64,000 nucleotides of DNA from CAUYXS01 sp965248495 (GCA_965248495.1 CBDFJL010000003.1:1178001-1242000), one strand, 5' to 3'; positions 35,796-42,589 are shown, counted from the first letter of the stretch. A program made the numbers and translations. The notes: a model not told the origin generated them from the sequence alone.

Positions 35796-36416
35796 ATGGC
35801 CGGCCGATTCACCCAACAGACCACGCTAGGCGGCGCGAGCATCCGCGACGTTGCGGGCAACATCGCCGAGGTCGTCGTCGCAGGCGCCACGCTGGACGAA
35901 GCCCTTGAGCAGTACCTTGCCGAGGCGGCGGCGCTCTACGCCTACGACGGCACGGACCTGGCCCGCCTCACGGCGCTGGCCCGCACCACCGTCAATGGCC
36001 TCCACGTCGTCAGCGTGGCCAACCCGTCGCTGCAAGCGGACGAGGCGACGGGCGACAACACGAAGATACTGACGGTGACGGCGGGCGAGGAGTGGCGCCT
36101 ACTGCTCGTCCACGTCGAAATCATCACCACCGGGACGGTCGGTAATCGAACCGCGTCTCTCCAAATGCGGGACGACGCCGACGACGAGATTCACCGCAAC
36201 CTGGCTGGCGCCAACCAGGCCCAGCGCACCACGCGGCACTACGAATGGGCGCCTGGCTTCCCGGCTGAGACGGCGTTCGTCTCGAATGCGCTGAAGATGC
36301 CGCTGCCCGACGTGTGGCTCCCGGCAGGCTACGACGTGAGGATAACGGACAATCTGACGATCGACGTGACGGACACGGTGAACGTCCAAATGCTCGTTGA
36401 CGCGAGGACTGTCTAG
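35796..36416 (+). CDS. Beta-rich structural protein of the element (candidate capsid or spike jelly roll)
   Basis: 206 residues from the ATG at 35796 (TAGCCATGG junction). After a helical N-terminal 60 residues there are clear alternating beta strands: 'EEWRLLLVHVEIITTGTVGN', 'RTASLQMRDDADDEI', 'PLPDVWLPAGYDVRITD', 'TDTVNVQMLVDARTV'. This strand order, with a 'W/L-PAGY.VR' turn, recurs in phage surface and capsid-decoration proteins. It is the best candidate for the second jelly-roll capsid protein or a spike. Inference; needs structure prediction. Confidence 0.55.
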   Translation: MAGRFTQQTTLGGASIRDVAGNIAEVVVAGATLDEALEQYLAEAAALYAYDGTDLARLTALARTTVNGLHVVSVANPSLQADEATGDNTKILTVTAGEEWRLLLVHVEIITTGTVGNRTASLQMRDDADDEIHRNLAGANQAQRTTRHYEWAPGFPAETAFVSNALKMPLPDVWLPAGYDVRITDNLTIDVTDTVNVQMLVDARTV

Positions 36417-36418
36417 CC

Positions 36419-36685
36419 ATGGCGACCCCCATCGACGTGAAGCAGGGGACGGACACCCAGCATCCCAGCGTGCGGGTGACGCTGCCCGGCTACTGGCTGA
36501 ACCACCCCGACGCCGAGACGGACGCGAGCCTCGCGCTGGTGTTCCGCAACGGCGAGGACGCCGCCGCGCAGACGGCCGCGATCGACGCCGCGGTGACCGA
36601 GTTCGTGCGGACCCATTCCGCCGACCGGAGCGCGGCGACCAAGCGCCCGGCGCCTGCCGCTACCCTGGGCGCCCGGAGCGCCTAG
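36419..36685 (+). CDS. Small protein of the element
   Basis: 88 residues, ATG at 36419 in a TAGCCATGG junction with the gene before. The N-terminal half is beta-like ('HPSVRVTLPGYWLNHP'), the second half helical and alanine-rich. No family recognised. Confidence 0.5.
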   Translation: MATPIDVKQGTDTQHPSVRVTLPGYWLNHPDAETDASLALVFRNGEDAAAQTAAIDAAVTEFVRTHSADRSAATKRPAPAATLGARSA

Positions 36686-36686
36686 C

Positions 36687-36872
36687 GTGGTCGCCGAGGT
36701 CCCCCCGGAGGCCATGGCGGGCGGCGGCGGCTTCGCGGCCGCGCTCGCCATGGGGTGGGCCTGGCTACGCTCGTTCGCGCGGCGCCTGGACCGCCTGGAG
36801 CGCAACGGGGCGGAGACGCAGAAGGCCGTCGCACGCATCGAGGGCCACCTGCTCGGCCCCGGCTCAGGCTAA
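36687..36872 (+). CDS. Small membrane/coiled-coil protein of the element
   Basis: 61 residues from a GTG one base after the preceding stop. A glycine/alanine-rich hydrophobic segment (residues ~10-27) is followed by a short amphipathic 'FARRLDRLERNGAETQKAVAR'. The size and single-span layout could suit a holin-like or virion membrane protein, but nothing specific is recognised. Confidence 0.45.
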   Translation: MVAEVPPEAMAGGGGFAAALAMGWAWLRSFARRLDRLERNGAETQKAVARIEGHLLGPGSG

Positions 36873-36880
36873 GCCCCCCC

Positions 36881-37090
36881 ATGCTCCAACGAACCATCGC
36901 CAAGGCCATCGCTCGCAAGGTAGCCGGCGACGCCGCCGACCGGGCCGAGCGCGCCCTGCTCGATGCCGCCGAGAAGAAGCTACGCAAGCGCCTCGGTGTG
37001 CCCAAGGCCCTGCCCAAGGCGAAGCCCAAGAAGGGCGGGACCGGCGCCCCGCGGGGGCGCCCGACCGGCGTCACGAGGCGCAAAAAATAA
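36881..37090 (+). CDS. Small basic protein of the element
   Basis: 69 residues from the ATG at 36881. It is strongly basic, with lysine/arginine-rich C-terminal stretches ('KKLRKRLGVPKALPKAKPKK'), which suggests nucleic-acid binding, perhaps DNA condensation in the particle. Last gene of the left arm, running into the shared terminator. Confidence 0.5.
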   Translation: MLQRTIAKAIARKVAGDAADRAERALLDAAEKKLRKRLGVPKALPKAKPKKGGTGAPRGRPTGVTRRKK

Positions 37091-37122
37091 GGCCCTGCTC
37101 ACTAAGTGTGGGCGGGGCCTTT
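37089..37122. terminator. Bidirectional terminator where the two arms of the element meet
   Basis: The arm AAGGCCCTGC (37089-37098) pairs with GCGGGGCCTT (37112-37121), with one T-G wobble. An A-run precedes the stem and a T-run follows it. It separates the plus-strand structural block and the minus-strand block that ends at 37181. Confidence 0.65.
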
Positions 37123-37180
37123 TACAGGAATGCACGAGACGGCACGTAGGACGGCGGTTTTTAAGTGAGCAAGCCCCCTG

Positions 37181-37897
37181 CTACGAGAATACACCCCGTG
37201 CCAGCCGCCTGGATATCGTCATGTGGCTGACCTCCACCCCGTGCTCGGCTTCCAGGGCCTTGGAAATCTGGCGCGTGCTGAGCCCGCCAGCCGCGTAGGA
37301 CCTCGCCAGGTCCTCCCAATCCACTTCCGCGGAGGCCCCTGTTACAGCAAGAGCAGTGGGTAGAGCCTCGTCGGGAGGTGTTACAGGCGCCTCGCTCACG
37401 GCTGGCGCGGCTACGCCGCTTCCATCTTCCCCATCACTAGTAGGTTGGTCCCGCACGTCGGGCACGTCCCCCTCACCGCTGGCCTCGGAGTCCCCCGGAC
37501 CTGGACCTGGGCCTGCTTCGGGTCCTTCGCCTCCACCTTCGTCCGGCACTTCACGCAATAGGCTCGCATCGTGGGCTCTCCTCTCGTCCTCGGTTAGCGG
37601 CTGGCTCAGCGGGGGAGACAACTTCGTGTGCGGGTCCGTGGGGTACAGCCGCACCTCATACGCCGACACCATCGCGCGGCTCCAGCTCACGGCAATGCCC
37701 GCACCGGCCAGGCTGTCGGCAAAGGCCCGCATGGACGGCCGGTAGCTCAGGGTGTAGAGGATGTCCACGCGAAGGGCCGGCCGGCCGCACTCCTCGTAGA
37801 CGGCCATCAGCGCGTCCTCGATGTCCGGGACCTGGACGCCGCCGACCGTCGCCACCCGGTAGCTATACACGCCGCGTTCGGATTGGAGCTTACCCAC
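37181..37897 (-). CDS. Element protein with C-terminal helix-turn-helix
   Basis: 238 residues from a GTG. The N-terminal ~100 residues are a mixed alpha/beta domain of unknown type. The middle (residues ~110-185) is an acidic Gly/Pro/Glu linker. The last ~45 residues, 'DWEDLARSYAAGGLSTRQIS' onward, look like a resolvase/homeodomain-type helix-turn-helix. It could be a replication or regulatory protein of the element; nothing more specific can be said. It overlaps the upstream gene by 8 bp. Confidence 0.6.
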   Translation of the reverse strand: MGKLQSERGVYSYRVATVGGVQVPDIEDALMAVYEECGRPALRVDILYTLSYRPSMRAFADSLAGAGIAVSWSRAMVSAYEVRLYPTDPHTKLSPPLSQPLTEDERRAHDASLLREVPDEGGGEGPEAGPGPGPGDSEASGEGDVPDVRDQPTSDGEDGSGVAAPAVSEAPVTPPDEALPTALAVTGASAEVDWEDLARSYAAGGLSTRQISKALEAEHGVEVSHMTISRRLARGVFS

Positions 37898-38066
37898 GGT
37901 GGCGCACCGTGAGTGCCACCGCGTGGGCCAAGGCGTAGGGGATGCGGGCCCGCTCGCGCTTGTCCCGGCCCCATAGCTGCTGCTTCTGGCGCATCTGGGG
38001 GCGCGGAATCAGCAGCGCGTCACCCCAGAACACCGCGTTACGCTCCAGGTGCGAGCGGCTAGCCAT
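37890..38066 (-). CDS. Small basic protein of the element
   Basis: 58 residues from the ATG at 38066, which overlaps the stop of a tiny upstream frame (ATGGCTAG). It is arginine/histidine-rich ('QLWGRDKRERARIPYALAHA'). No family recognised; a possible small DNA-binding protein. Confidence 0.45.
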   Translation of the reverse strand: MASRSHLERNAVFWGDALLIPRPQMRQKQQLWGRDKRERARIPYALAHAVALTVRHRG

Positions 38067-38112
38067 CGGCGCTCTCCGCCACCCGCAGGCTGACGAAGGT
38101 TTCACGCGGCAT
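38059..38112 (-). CDS. Possible 17-residue leader peptide
   Basis: A 17-codon frame starts 6 bp beyond the integrase stop and ends in TAG inside the start region of the next gene. It may serve only to carry ribosomes from the integrase to the next gene. Expression is uncertain. Confidence 0.25.
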   Translation of the reverse strand: MPRETFVSLRVAESADG

Positions 38113-39139
38113 CGCTGGCCTCCATGCCCATGCGCGCCTGTCGCGGCGCCTCGCGGACCTCCAAATCGCGCTCCGGCGTTCGACTGCGCGCCGCCGCCAC
38201 CAGCGCGGAGTCGGGCGCCTTGCCGTAGACCTGGGCCGTCGTGCTGATTTGCGAGTGGCCGGCGAACCGCTGGGCATATGCGAGCCCCAAGCCGCCCTGC
38301 TCAGGCGGGCGCTTCCAACGCTCGATGATGGTGTGCCGGAGCATGTAGGGCCCCTGCTTCGGGGTCTTCACGCCCGCCGCCTTGAAGGCCCTGTTGACGA
38401 TGTGCCCCATGGAGCTCCTGCGTATTGGCGTCCCGGCCGTGCGGCCGGGGAACACGTAGCCGGCCGGCTCGCCGTCGCCTGTCCACAGGGACAGCAGGAT
38501 TTCGTGGACCTGCGGGTTGTGGATCACCACGAATCGGCGGTCCTTGTTCCGCTTGACCAGGGAGGGCCACCAGCCGTCAGCCGTCAGCTCCTCGTACTTC
38601 AGCGGCCACAGCTCCCAGGGGCGCACGCCGGTGTCGTACAGCGTCGCCACCATGGCGTAGTGCGCGTAGGAGTGGGCGCGGGCGGCGTCCAGGACCGCCG
38701 AAACCTGGGCGTCGGTCAGGACATCCGGTGGCTCCGACTCCGCCGAGGGCATGACCTCGCGGCCGACGACCAACGGGACCTCCAGGCCCTCGTCGGCATA
38801 GTTCCGGTTCACCCAGTTGGTGAAGGTGCGCACCACGCGCATGCACTGGTTATGGCTCGCCGCGCCGCCAGGGAGCCCGTTGCGGAACGCTCTCAGCTCG
38901 GCCCGCCGCCATGGGGCGCGCGGGCACTCGCCGACGAACCGAAGCAGCCACCTGCGGTCCAGCTCCACGGTCCGGGGCGCGAGCTCGTCCCGCAGGACTT
39001 CGCGCGCCCGGTCGCTCAGGTACTCGGTGACGAGCTCGTGGGTGGCGAACCGGGGCTCCAGCTCGCGCAGGTACTGCTCAGCCGGCGCGGAACCGGATGG
39101 CGCCGCCGCAGTGGGGGCACGGGAAGGCGCTGCCCTCAT
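38102..39139 (-). CDS. int: Tyrosine recombinase / phage-type integrase
   Basis: 345 residues. A SAM-like core-binding domain spans about 35-135. The catalytic domain follows with Arg in 'YDTGVRPWELW' near 178, Lys in 'VKRNKDR' near 203, 'MLRHTIIERW' near 279, 'GHSQISTTAQVYG' near 305 with the terminal Tyr. The usual H-x-x-R motif reads Y-M-L-R here, so the first histidine is replaced by tyrosine. It would recombine the attP with the 5' half of tRNA-Val. The start overlaps the 3' end of the regulator gene, and two hairpin repeats lie in the leader. Confidence 0.88.
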   Translation of the reverse strand: MRAAPSRAPTAAAPSGSAPAEQYLRELEPRFATHELVTEYLSDRAREVLRDELAPRTVELDRRWLLRFVGECPRAPWRRAELRAFRNGLPGGAASHNQCMRVVRTFTNWVNRNYADEGLEVPLVVGREVMPSAESEPPDVLTDAQVSAVLDAARAHSYAHYAMVATLYDTGVRPWELWPLKYEELTADGWWPSLVKRNKDRRFVVIHNPQVHEILLSLWTGDGEPAGYVFPGRTAGTPIRRSSMGHIVNRAFKAAGVKTPKQGPYMLRHTIIERWKRPPEQGGLGLAYAQRFAGHSQISTTAQVYGKAPDSALVAAARSRTPERDLEVREAPRQARMGMEASDAA

Positions 39140-39911
39140 CGGCGCGGGCGGGAGGTCTCCGGCTCCTACCGGAGACCTCCCTAGGGAGGTCTCCGGCTCC
39201 TACCGGAGACCTCCCTAGGGAGCGGGCGCTCTTGCGCTCGTGGAAGCGCTGCGCCCTGAGCATCAGGTCGTGCTCGTCGATGAGGCGCCGCCCGCCTGTT
39301 ACAGCCGCTTCGCGGAGCACGCGGACCTCGCCGTTCTTGACCCACTGGGAGACGAGGGGTGTCGAGACGCCGTACTTGCGGGCGCCCTCGCCGATGCCGA
39401 TCGGCATCCCCGGCAGCGGGACCCCCGCCGCCCGGTCGGCGTCGAACTTCTCCTCCAGCTTCTTCGTAGATGACCTGCGCTCGTGGAAGCGCTGCGCCCT
39501 GAGCATCAGGTCGTGCTCGTCGATGAGGCGCCGCCCGCCTGTTACAGCCGCTTCGCGGAGCACGCGGACCTCGCCGTTCTTGACCCATATCGACACGAGC
39601 TGGGGGGAGACGCCGTACTTGCGGGCGCCCTCGCCGATGCCGATCGGCATCCCCGGCAGCGGGACCCCCGCCGCCCGGTCGGCGTCGAACTTCTCCTCCA
39701 GCTTCTTCGTAGATGACCTGCGCTCGTGCCGCGCCTGGCGCAGCTCATCGAAGACCGGTGCAGCCTTGTCCTGGTCGATGAGCTTGGCCGGCCGGCCGCG
39801 CCCGCTGGCGTCCTCGCCCTCCACCGCCAGCCTGCCATCCTTCACCAGCCGGTAGACGGCGGTGACCTCAACGTCGTACTGTCGGGCGAGCTCGGCCATC
39901 GAGACTAGCAT
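39078..39911 (-). CDS. Multi-HTH regulator with two tandem duplicated DNA-binding units and a C-terminal zinc ribbon
   Basis: 277 residues from the ATG at 39911 (GGAGG eight bases upstream). The N-terminal unit has 'SMAELARQYDVEVTAVYRLV' (HTH). Two 81-residue units follow (about 65-145 and 146-226), each with a MerR/excisionase-type helix-turn-helix, 'IGEGARKYGVS..LVS.WVKNGE'. They are identical except for three residues in the recognition helix (PQ..I versus TP..Q). The tail, 'FPCPHCGGAIRF', is half a zinc ribbon. Probably the lysogeny repressor and/or excisionase of the element, since operator-like sites lie just upstream. Confidence 0.75.
   Translation of the reverse strand: MLVSMAELARQYDVEVTAVYRLVKDGRLAVEGEDASGRGRPAKLIDQDKAAPVFDELRQARHERRSSTKKLEEKFDADRAAGVPLPGMPIGIGEGARKYGVSPQLVSIWVKNGEVRVLREAAVTGGRRLIDEHDLMLRAQRFHERRSSTKKLEEKFDADRAAGVPLPGMPIGIGEGARKYGVSTPLVSQWVKNGEVRVLREAAVTGGRRLIDEHDLMLRAQRFHERKSARSLGRSPVGAGDLPREVSGRSRRPPARADEGSAFPCPHCGGAIRFRAG
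39151..39218. repeat. Two tandem 34-bp hairpin repeats in the integrase leader
   Basis: Two perfect copies (39151-39184 and 39185-39218) of a 34-bp unit. Each contains 12-bp inverted arms, GGAGGTCTCCGG and CCGGAGACCTCC, around CTCCTA. They lie inside the 3' end of the regulator gene and directly upstream of the integrase start, so they could bind a protein or fold in the mRNA to limit integrase translation. Confidence 0.8.
39233..39718. repeat. Tandem 243-bp direct repeats inside the regulator gene
   Basis: Copies 39233-39475 and 39476-39718 are identical by eye, except for about ten substitutions packed into some 19 bases (around 39344-39364 in the first, 39587-39607 in the second). That island encodes the HTH recognition helix. 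The period of 81 codons keeps the frame. Confidence 0.85.
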
Positions 39912-39949
39912 CGGGGCACCTCCGGCCTGTAACATTGAACCTGAGGCAA

Positions 39950-40101
39950 AGGTGTACGCTATCAAATGGCGGCAGTCAACCCCCCAAGGTATCAAAACCG
40001 GGCACCGAGCGCAGGTTTTAGGCGTAGAGACCCGGTGAATCCAATCTGACAGACTCGCAATTTGACAGGCCGCTGGTATCAAAACGGAGCGGTTTGATAC
40101 C
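39950..40101. promoter_or_regulatory. Regulatory region upstream of the regulator: promoter plus TATCAAA operators
   Basis: On the minus strand TTGACT (39978-39973) and TACACC lie 17 bp apart and should drive the regulator gene. A TATCAAA site (39960-39966) falls inside that spacer. A second site GGTATCAAA is at 39988-39996. A perfect inverted pair, GGTATCAAA (40075-40083) and TTTGATACC (40093-40101), lies near the tRNA. This is the pattern of an autoregulated repressor. Confidence 0.6.
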
Positions 40102-40141
40102 CCACGACAAACTGGCAGAAGGGGGCTTCTCAGGCGTAGCG

Positions 40142-40185
40142 GGGCGGATAGCTCAGTCGGTTAGAGCGCCTGCTTCACACGCAGG
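40142..40185 (+). repeat. attR: 44-bp half-tRNA core at the right end of the element
   Basis: It is identical to 31317-31360. Identity begins at tRNA nucleotide 1 and stops after the anticodon stem, so the crossover lies within this half and the element restores the 5' half of the tRNA. Confidence 0.85.
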
Positions 40186-40218
40186 AGGTCGCAGGTTCGA
40201 GTCCTGCTTCGCCCACCA
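40142..40218 (+). tRNA. tRNA-Val (anticodon CAC)
   Basis: GGGCGGA (40142-40148) pairs with TTCGCCC (40208-40214), followed by A and an encoded CCA. The anticodon arm CCTGC-TTCACAC-GCAGG gives CAC, and the T-arm GCAGG-TTCGAGT-CCTGC is intact. Its first 44 nt duplicate attL. The 5' half now comes from the element side and the 3' half from the chromosome. The serine recombinase gene reads into it from the other side. Confidence 0.95.
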
Positions 40219-41795
40219 TTTTGTACGGTAGACAGTACCGAGCCGTTCAGGGCCACCTTTTCGGCGACTCCTCCGGGTATGGAGCTATCGTCGGGCATGG
40301 GAACGGTGTAGCGCATAAGGGCGTTGCCTGGCATGACCACGATCTCCTTGACGAAGCTCTCGATGAAGGCCCTGCGCTCGGTCAACTCGCTCTCGTTCAG
40401 GAACTCGCTCATGTCCTGGGCGTAGGCCGTGATGGTCTGCACGTCGTCCAGGACCTCCCTGCGCTGGGAGAGGATTGCTCTCGCTTCCTGAGCCGAAGAC
40501 TCAAGGCGCTCCTGCCGCTCCCGGTGGTCGCGGATGCGCGGGGTAACGTCGGCCATATCGAGCTCGGTGGTCTCGACGAGGTTGTAGAGCCGGTCCAACC
40601 TGCGCCTTACGTCGGCAAGCTCCGAGTCGATGGTCTCAAGCCTCTTGCGCTGCTCGCTGGCCACGCCATCCATCTCCTCGTCCACCACCTTCACCAGGGC
40701 GCGGATGCTGCTCTCGGTGAGGATGTTGGAGCGAATCTTCCCCACGACCAGCTCCTCGAAGTTCCGGGCGTTGAGCCTGGGGGAATCGCAGGCGCCGCTG
40801 CCGCGCTTCATGATCGACTGGCAGACGTAGTAGGAGAACTGGCCGCTCTTGGAGTCCTGGCCTGAGAGCGCCCTGTTGCAGGTCTTGCACTTGACCAGTC
40901 CGCTGAGCAAGTAGGAGCTTCCCACCCTTCGGGGGTGGCTGACCTTGGGTGCGCGGGAGCGCATCAGCTTGTTGACGCGGCGGAACTGGGCCTTGGAGAT
41001 GATGCCTGGGAACGCTTTGTCTACGCGCACCGGCTCGGCATTGTCCTTTGCTTTCGCGCCCCAGACCAGAGCGCCAGTGTAGACCTCGTTCTTGAGGACG
41101 GCGTGGACGCTGGTCTTGCCCCAGAGCTTTCCTGCGGGGCTGGCGATGCCCTCGTCGTTGAGGGTGCGAGTGATGTCAGTCATCCCCCTGCCTGCTTCGG
41201 CCATATCGAAGATGCGCTTGAGGATGGGTGTGGTTGTCGGGTCGGGCTCCAGGGTGGGGCGCTTCTTGGGACCGTCCTGCACCATGACCCTGTTGTAGCC
41301 GTAGGGCGTCCTGCTGGCGACCCAGAAGCCTCTGGAGGCCGCCTCCCGCATACCCCGGAGAACTTCCTGGGCAAGATTCTCACTGTAGAACTCGTCAACG
41401 GACTCGATGATGCCTTCCAGTAGTCTGCCGGTGGAGGTGTCCTCAGCCTGCTCGGTGATGGAGACGACGCGGATTCCCTTGCGCCGGAGCATCGACTTGA
41501 AAGCGACGGCGTGCTCGCGCTTTCTGGTGAACCTGGAGAATTTCCAGACCAGAATCTCATGGAAAGGCGACTCGGGTCTGCTGGCCTCGTCGATCATCTT
41601 GCGGAACTCCGGCCTGTCCGCGACGCGTCCGCTGTGGGCCTCATCCACGTACTCGCGGGCGATAAGGTAGCCGTTCTTGTCGGCGTAGTCCCGAAGCGCC
41701 CGAAGCTGTGCGGCAATGGACAGGTCCACGTCCTGGCGGTCGCTGGAGACCCTGGCGTAGAGGGCAGCCGGTGTGGGGTCTTGTCGCTCACTCAT
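40161..41795 (-). CDS. Large serine recombinase
   Basis: 544 residues. The resolvase domain has 'LYARVSSDRQ' with catalytic Ser at about residue 17, 'VWKFSRFTR' and 'EFYSENLAQE'. A Recombinase domain follows ('GYNRVMV', residues ~185-270), then a zinc ribbon ('LVKCKTCNRALSG' and 'MKRGSGACDSP') and a coiled coil near 380-450. The last 20 or so residues ('GGRSRTRTCDLL') are simply the tRNA-Val gene read backwards, so the gene was fused to the tRNA by its own integration or by a neighbour's. It shares an 8-bp overlap with the upstream ribbon-helix-helix gene. Confidence 0.88.
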   Translation of the reverse strand: MSERQDPTPAALYARVSSDRQDVDLSIAAQLRALRDYADKNGYLIAREYVDEAHSGRVADRPEFRKMIDEASRPESPFHEILVWKFSRFTRKREHAVAFKSMLRRKGIRVVSITEQAEDTSTGRLLEGIIESVDEFYSENLAQEVLRGMREAASRGFWVASRTPYGYNRVMVQDGPKKRPTLEPDPTTTPILKRIFDMAEAGRGMTDITRTLNDEGIASPAGKLWGKTSVHAVLKNEVYTGALVWGAKAKDNAEPVRVDKAFPGIISKAQFRRVNKLMRSRAPKVSHPRRVGSSYLLSGLVKCKTCNRALSGQDSKSGQFSYYVCQSIMKRGSGACDSPRLNARNFEELVVGKIRSNILTESSIRALVKVVDEEMDGVASEQRKRLETIDSELADVRRRLDRLYNLVETTELDMADVTPRIRDHRERQERLESSAQEARAILSQRREVLDDVQTITAYAQDMSEFLNESELTERRAFIESFVKEIVVMPGNALMRYTVPMPDDSSIPGGVAEKVALNGSVLSTVQNGGRSRTRTCDLLRVKQAL

Positions 41796-42030
41796 CTGTG
41801 CGTCCTCCTTGTGCTTCTGCTTGTTTGGCCCTGAGCTCCTCCACCAGGCGCTCCACGTCTTCGGGGGCGATGCCCTGCTCTCGGGCGCGGCGCTGTCCGT
41901 AACGCACGAGGCTTCTCCACTCGCGGTCGTCCATGTAGAGGCGAAGGGCCTCCCGGATGAGCGAACTCATGGTGCGGTCCTCCTCGGCCATCACCTGTTT
42001 GACCTGCTCGGCCATCTCCGGGGAAGTCAT
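41788..42030 (-). CDS. Ribbon-helix-helix (CopG-type) DNA-binding protein
   Basis: 80 residues with an RHH-like N-terminus ('MAEEDRTMSSLIREALRLYM', residues 14-33) and a charged helical tail. Such proteins are usually antitoxins with a PIN partner; here the coupled gene is the serine recombinase, so it probably controls recombinase expression. Its start codon sits inside a 12-bp perfect inverted repeat (42026-42067), a likely autoregulatory operator. Confidence 0.78.
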   Translation of the reverse strand: MTSPEMAEQVKQVMAEEDRTMSSLIREALRLYMDDREWRSLVRYGQRRAREQGIAPEDVERLVEELRAKQAEAQGGRTDE

Positions 42031-42067
42031 CGCTGGAGTGCCTCTGTACGGTCAGTCCAGCGATGAC
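42026..42067. promoter_or_regulatory. Perfect inverted repeat over the RHH start codon
   Basis: GTCATCGCTGGA (42026-42037) and TCCAGCGATGAC (42056-42067) are perfect complements separated by 18 bases. The left arm overlaps the RHH protein's start codon. It is a candidate operator, or part of a recombination site, since TGTACGGT in its centre also occurs at 40222. Confidence 0.5.
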
Positions 42068-42589
42068 GTAGATGATGATTACAAACCAAAGAACTGCGGA
42101 CCTACCAATGGAGCCATGATCGTTGACTACTACCGGATTCAACTGAACTACACTCTATTTGATAGTTGGACCGATAACCACGACGCTTTGTACGATACGA
42201 TGGATACAAACAATTGGTGCTGGCCCTACTCTTGCCCTGGGACTCTACCAGGCCTTTTCGCCACGGGCTGGACAGACTATGCAGACGACCAAGGCTACGA
42301 CTTCGACTACTCTGTTAAGCCAGGATGGGGATGGGGACAAACGTGGAACGAAGTCACTGAGTCCATCGACGACGACAGACCCTTGGGCGTCATGTTTGCA
42401 GCTTGTGGATCGGCGCCAGACTTTCACTGGAACGCCATCAAAGGCTATGGAACCTGGGTTGACTCAAATGGGAACACAACTGACTGGATGGTAGTAAACG
42501 ATCCTGCCGGGACTGAGGGTTTCGATGGTATCGTGAGTTGGTCGGCCAACTGGATTTGCCTCACCTTAGTGACCTTGGAGCCAGATTAG
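42038..42589 (+). CDS. C39-like papain-fold peptidase, 5' end missing
   Basis: About 183 residues if translated from the GTG at 42038. The fold elements are 'VPLYGQ' then 'NCGPTNGAM' (catalytic Cys), 'FHWNAIKGYG' (His) and 'VVNDPAG' (Asp), as in peptidase_C39_2 proteins. Relatives are normally secreted, but no signal peptide precedes the domain: the upstream in-frame sequence is the antisense of the RHH gene. The gene therefore looks beheaded by insertion of the recombinase segment. A terminator follows at 42632. Confidence 0.65.
   Translation: MPLYGQSSDDVDDDYKPKNCGPTNGAMIVDYYRIQLNYTLFDSWTDNHDALYDTMDTNNWCWPYSCPGTLPGLFATGWTDYADDQGYDFDYSVKPGWGWGQTWNEVTESIDDDRPLGVMFAACGSAPDFHWNAIKGYGTWVDSNGNTTDWMVVNDPAGTEGFDGIVSWSANWICLTLVTLEPD

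Larger units (their letters stand above)
31317..40185. mobile_element. Integrated element in tRNA-Val, candidate provirus of a tailless membrane-containing virus
   Basis: About 8.9 kb lies between two identical 44-bp half-tRNA copies. The left arm is transcribed rightwards: small Zn-ribbon proteins, a coiled-coil protein, a FtsK/HerA-type ATPase, then nine small structural-type genes. The right arm is transcribed leftwards: regulator, tyrosine recombinase and small proteins. The arms meet at a bidirectional terminator near 37089-37122. There is no terminase, portal, tail, relaxase or conjugation gene. A single small packaging-type ATPase followed by membrane and beta-rich proteins resembles sphaerolipovirus/PRD1-like proviruses. 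The boundaries are strong; the virus-type assignment is inference. Confidence 0.7.

Noticed and set aside
39151..39218. CRISPR-like repeats
   Set aside because: The two 34-bp units are directly adjacent with no spacers, and there are no cas genes.
39233..39718. Diversity-generating retroelement
   Set aside because: There is no reverse transcriptase, no template/variable pair with adenine-specific changes, and the substitutions are of mixed type.
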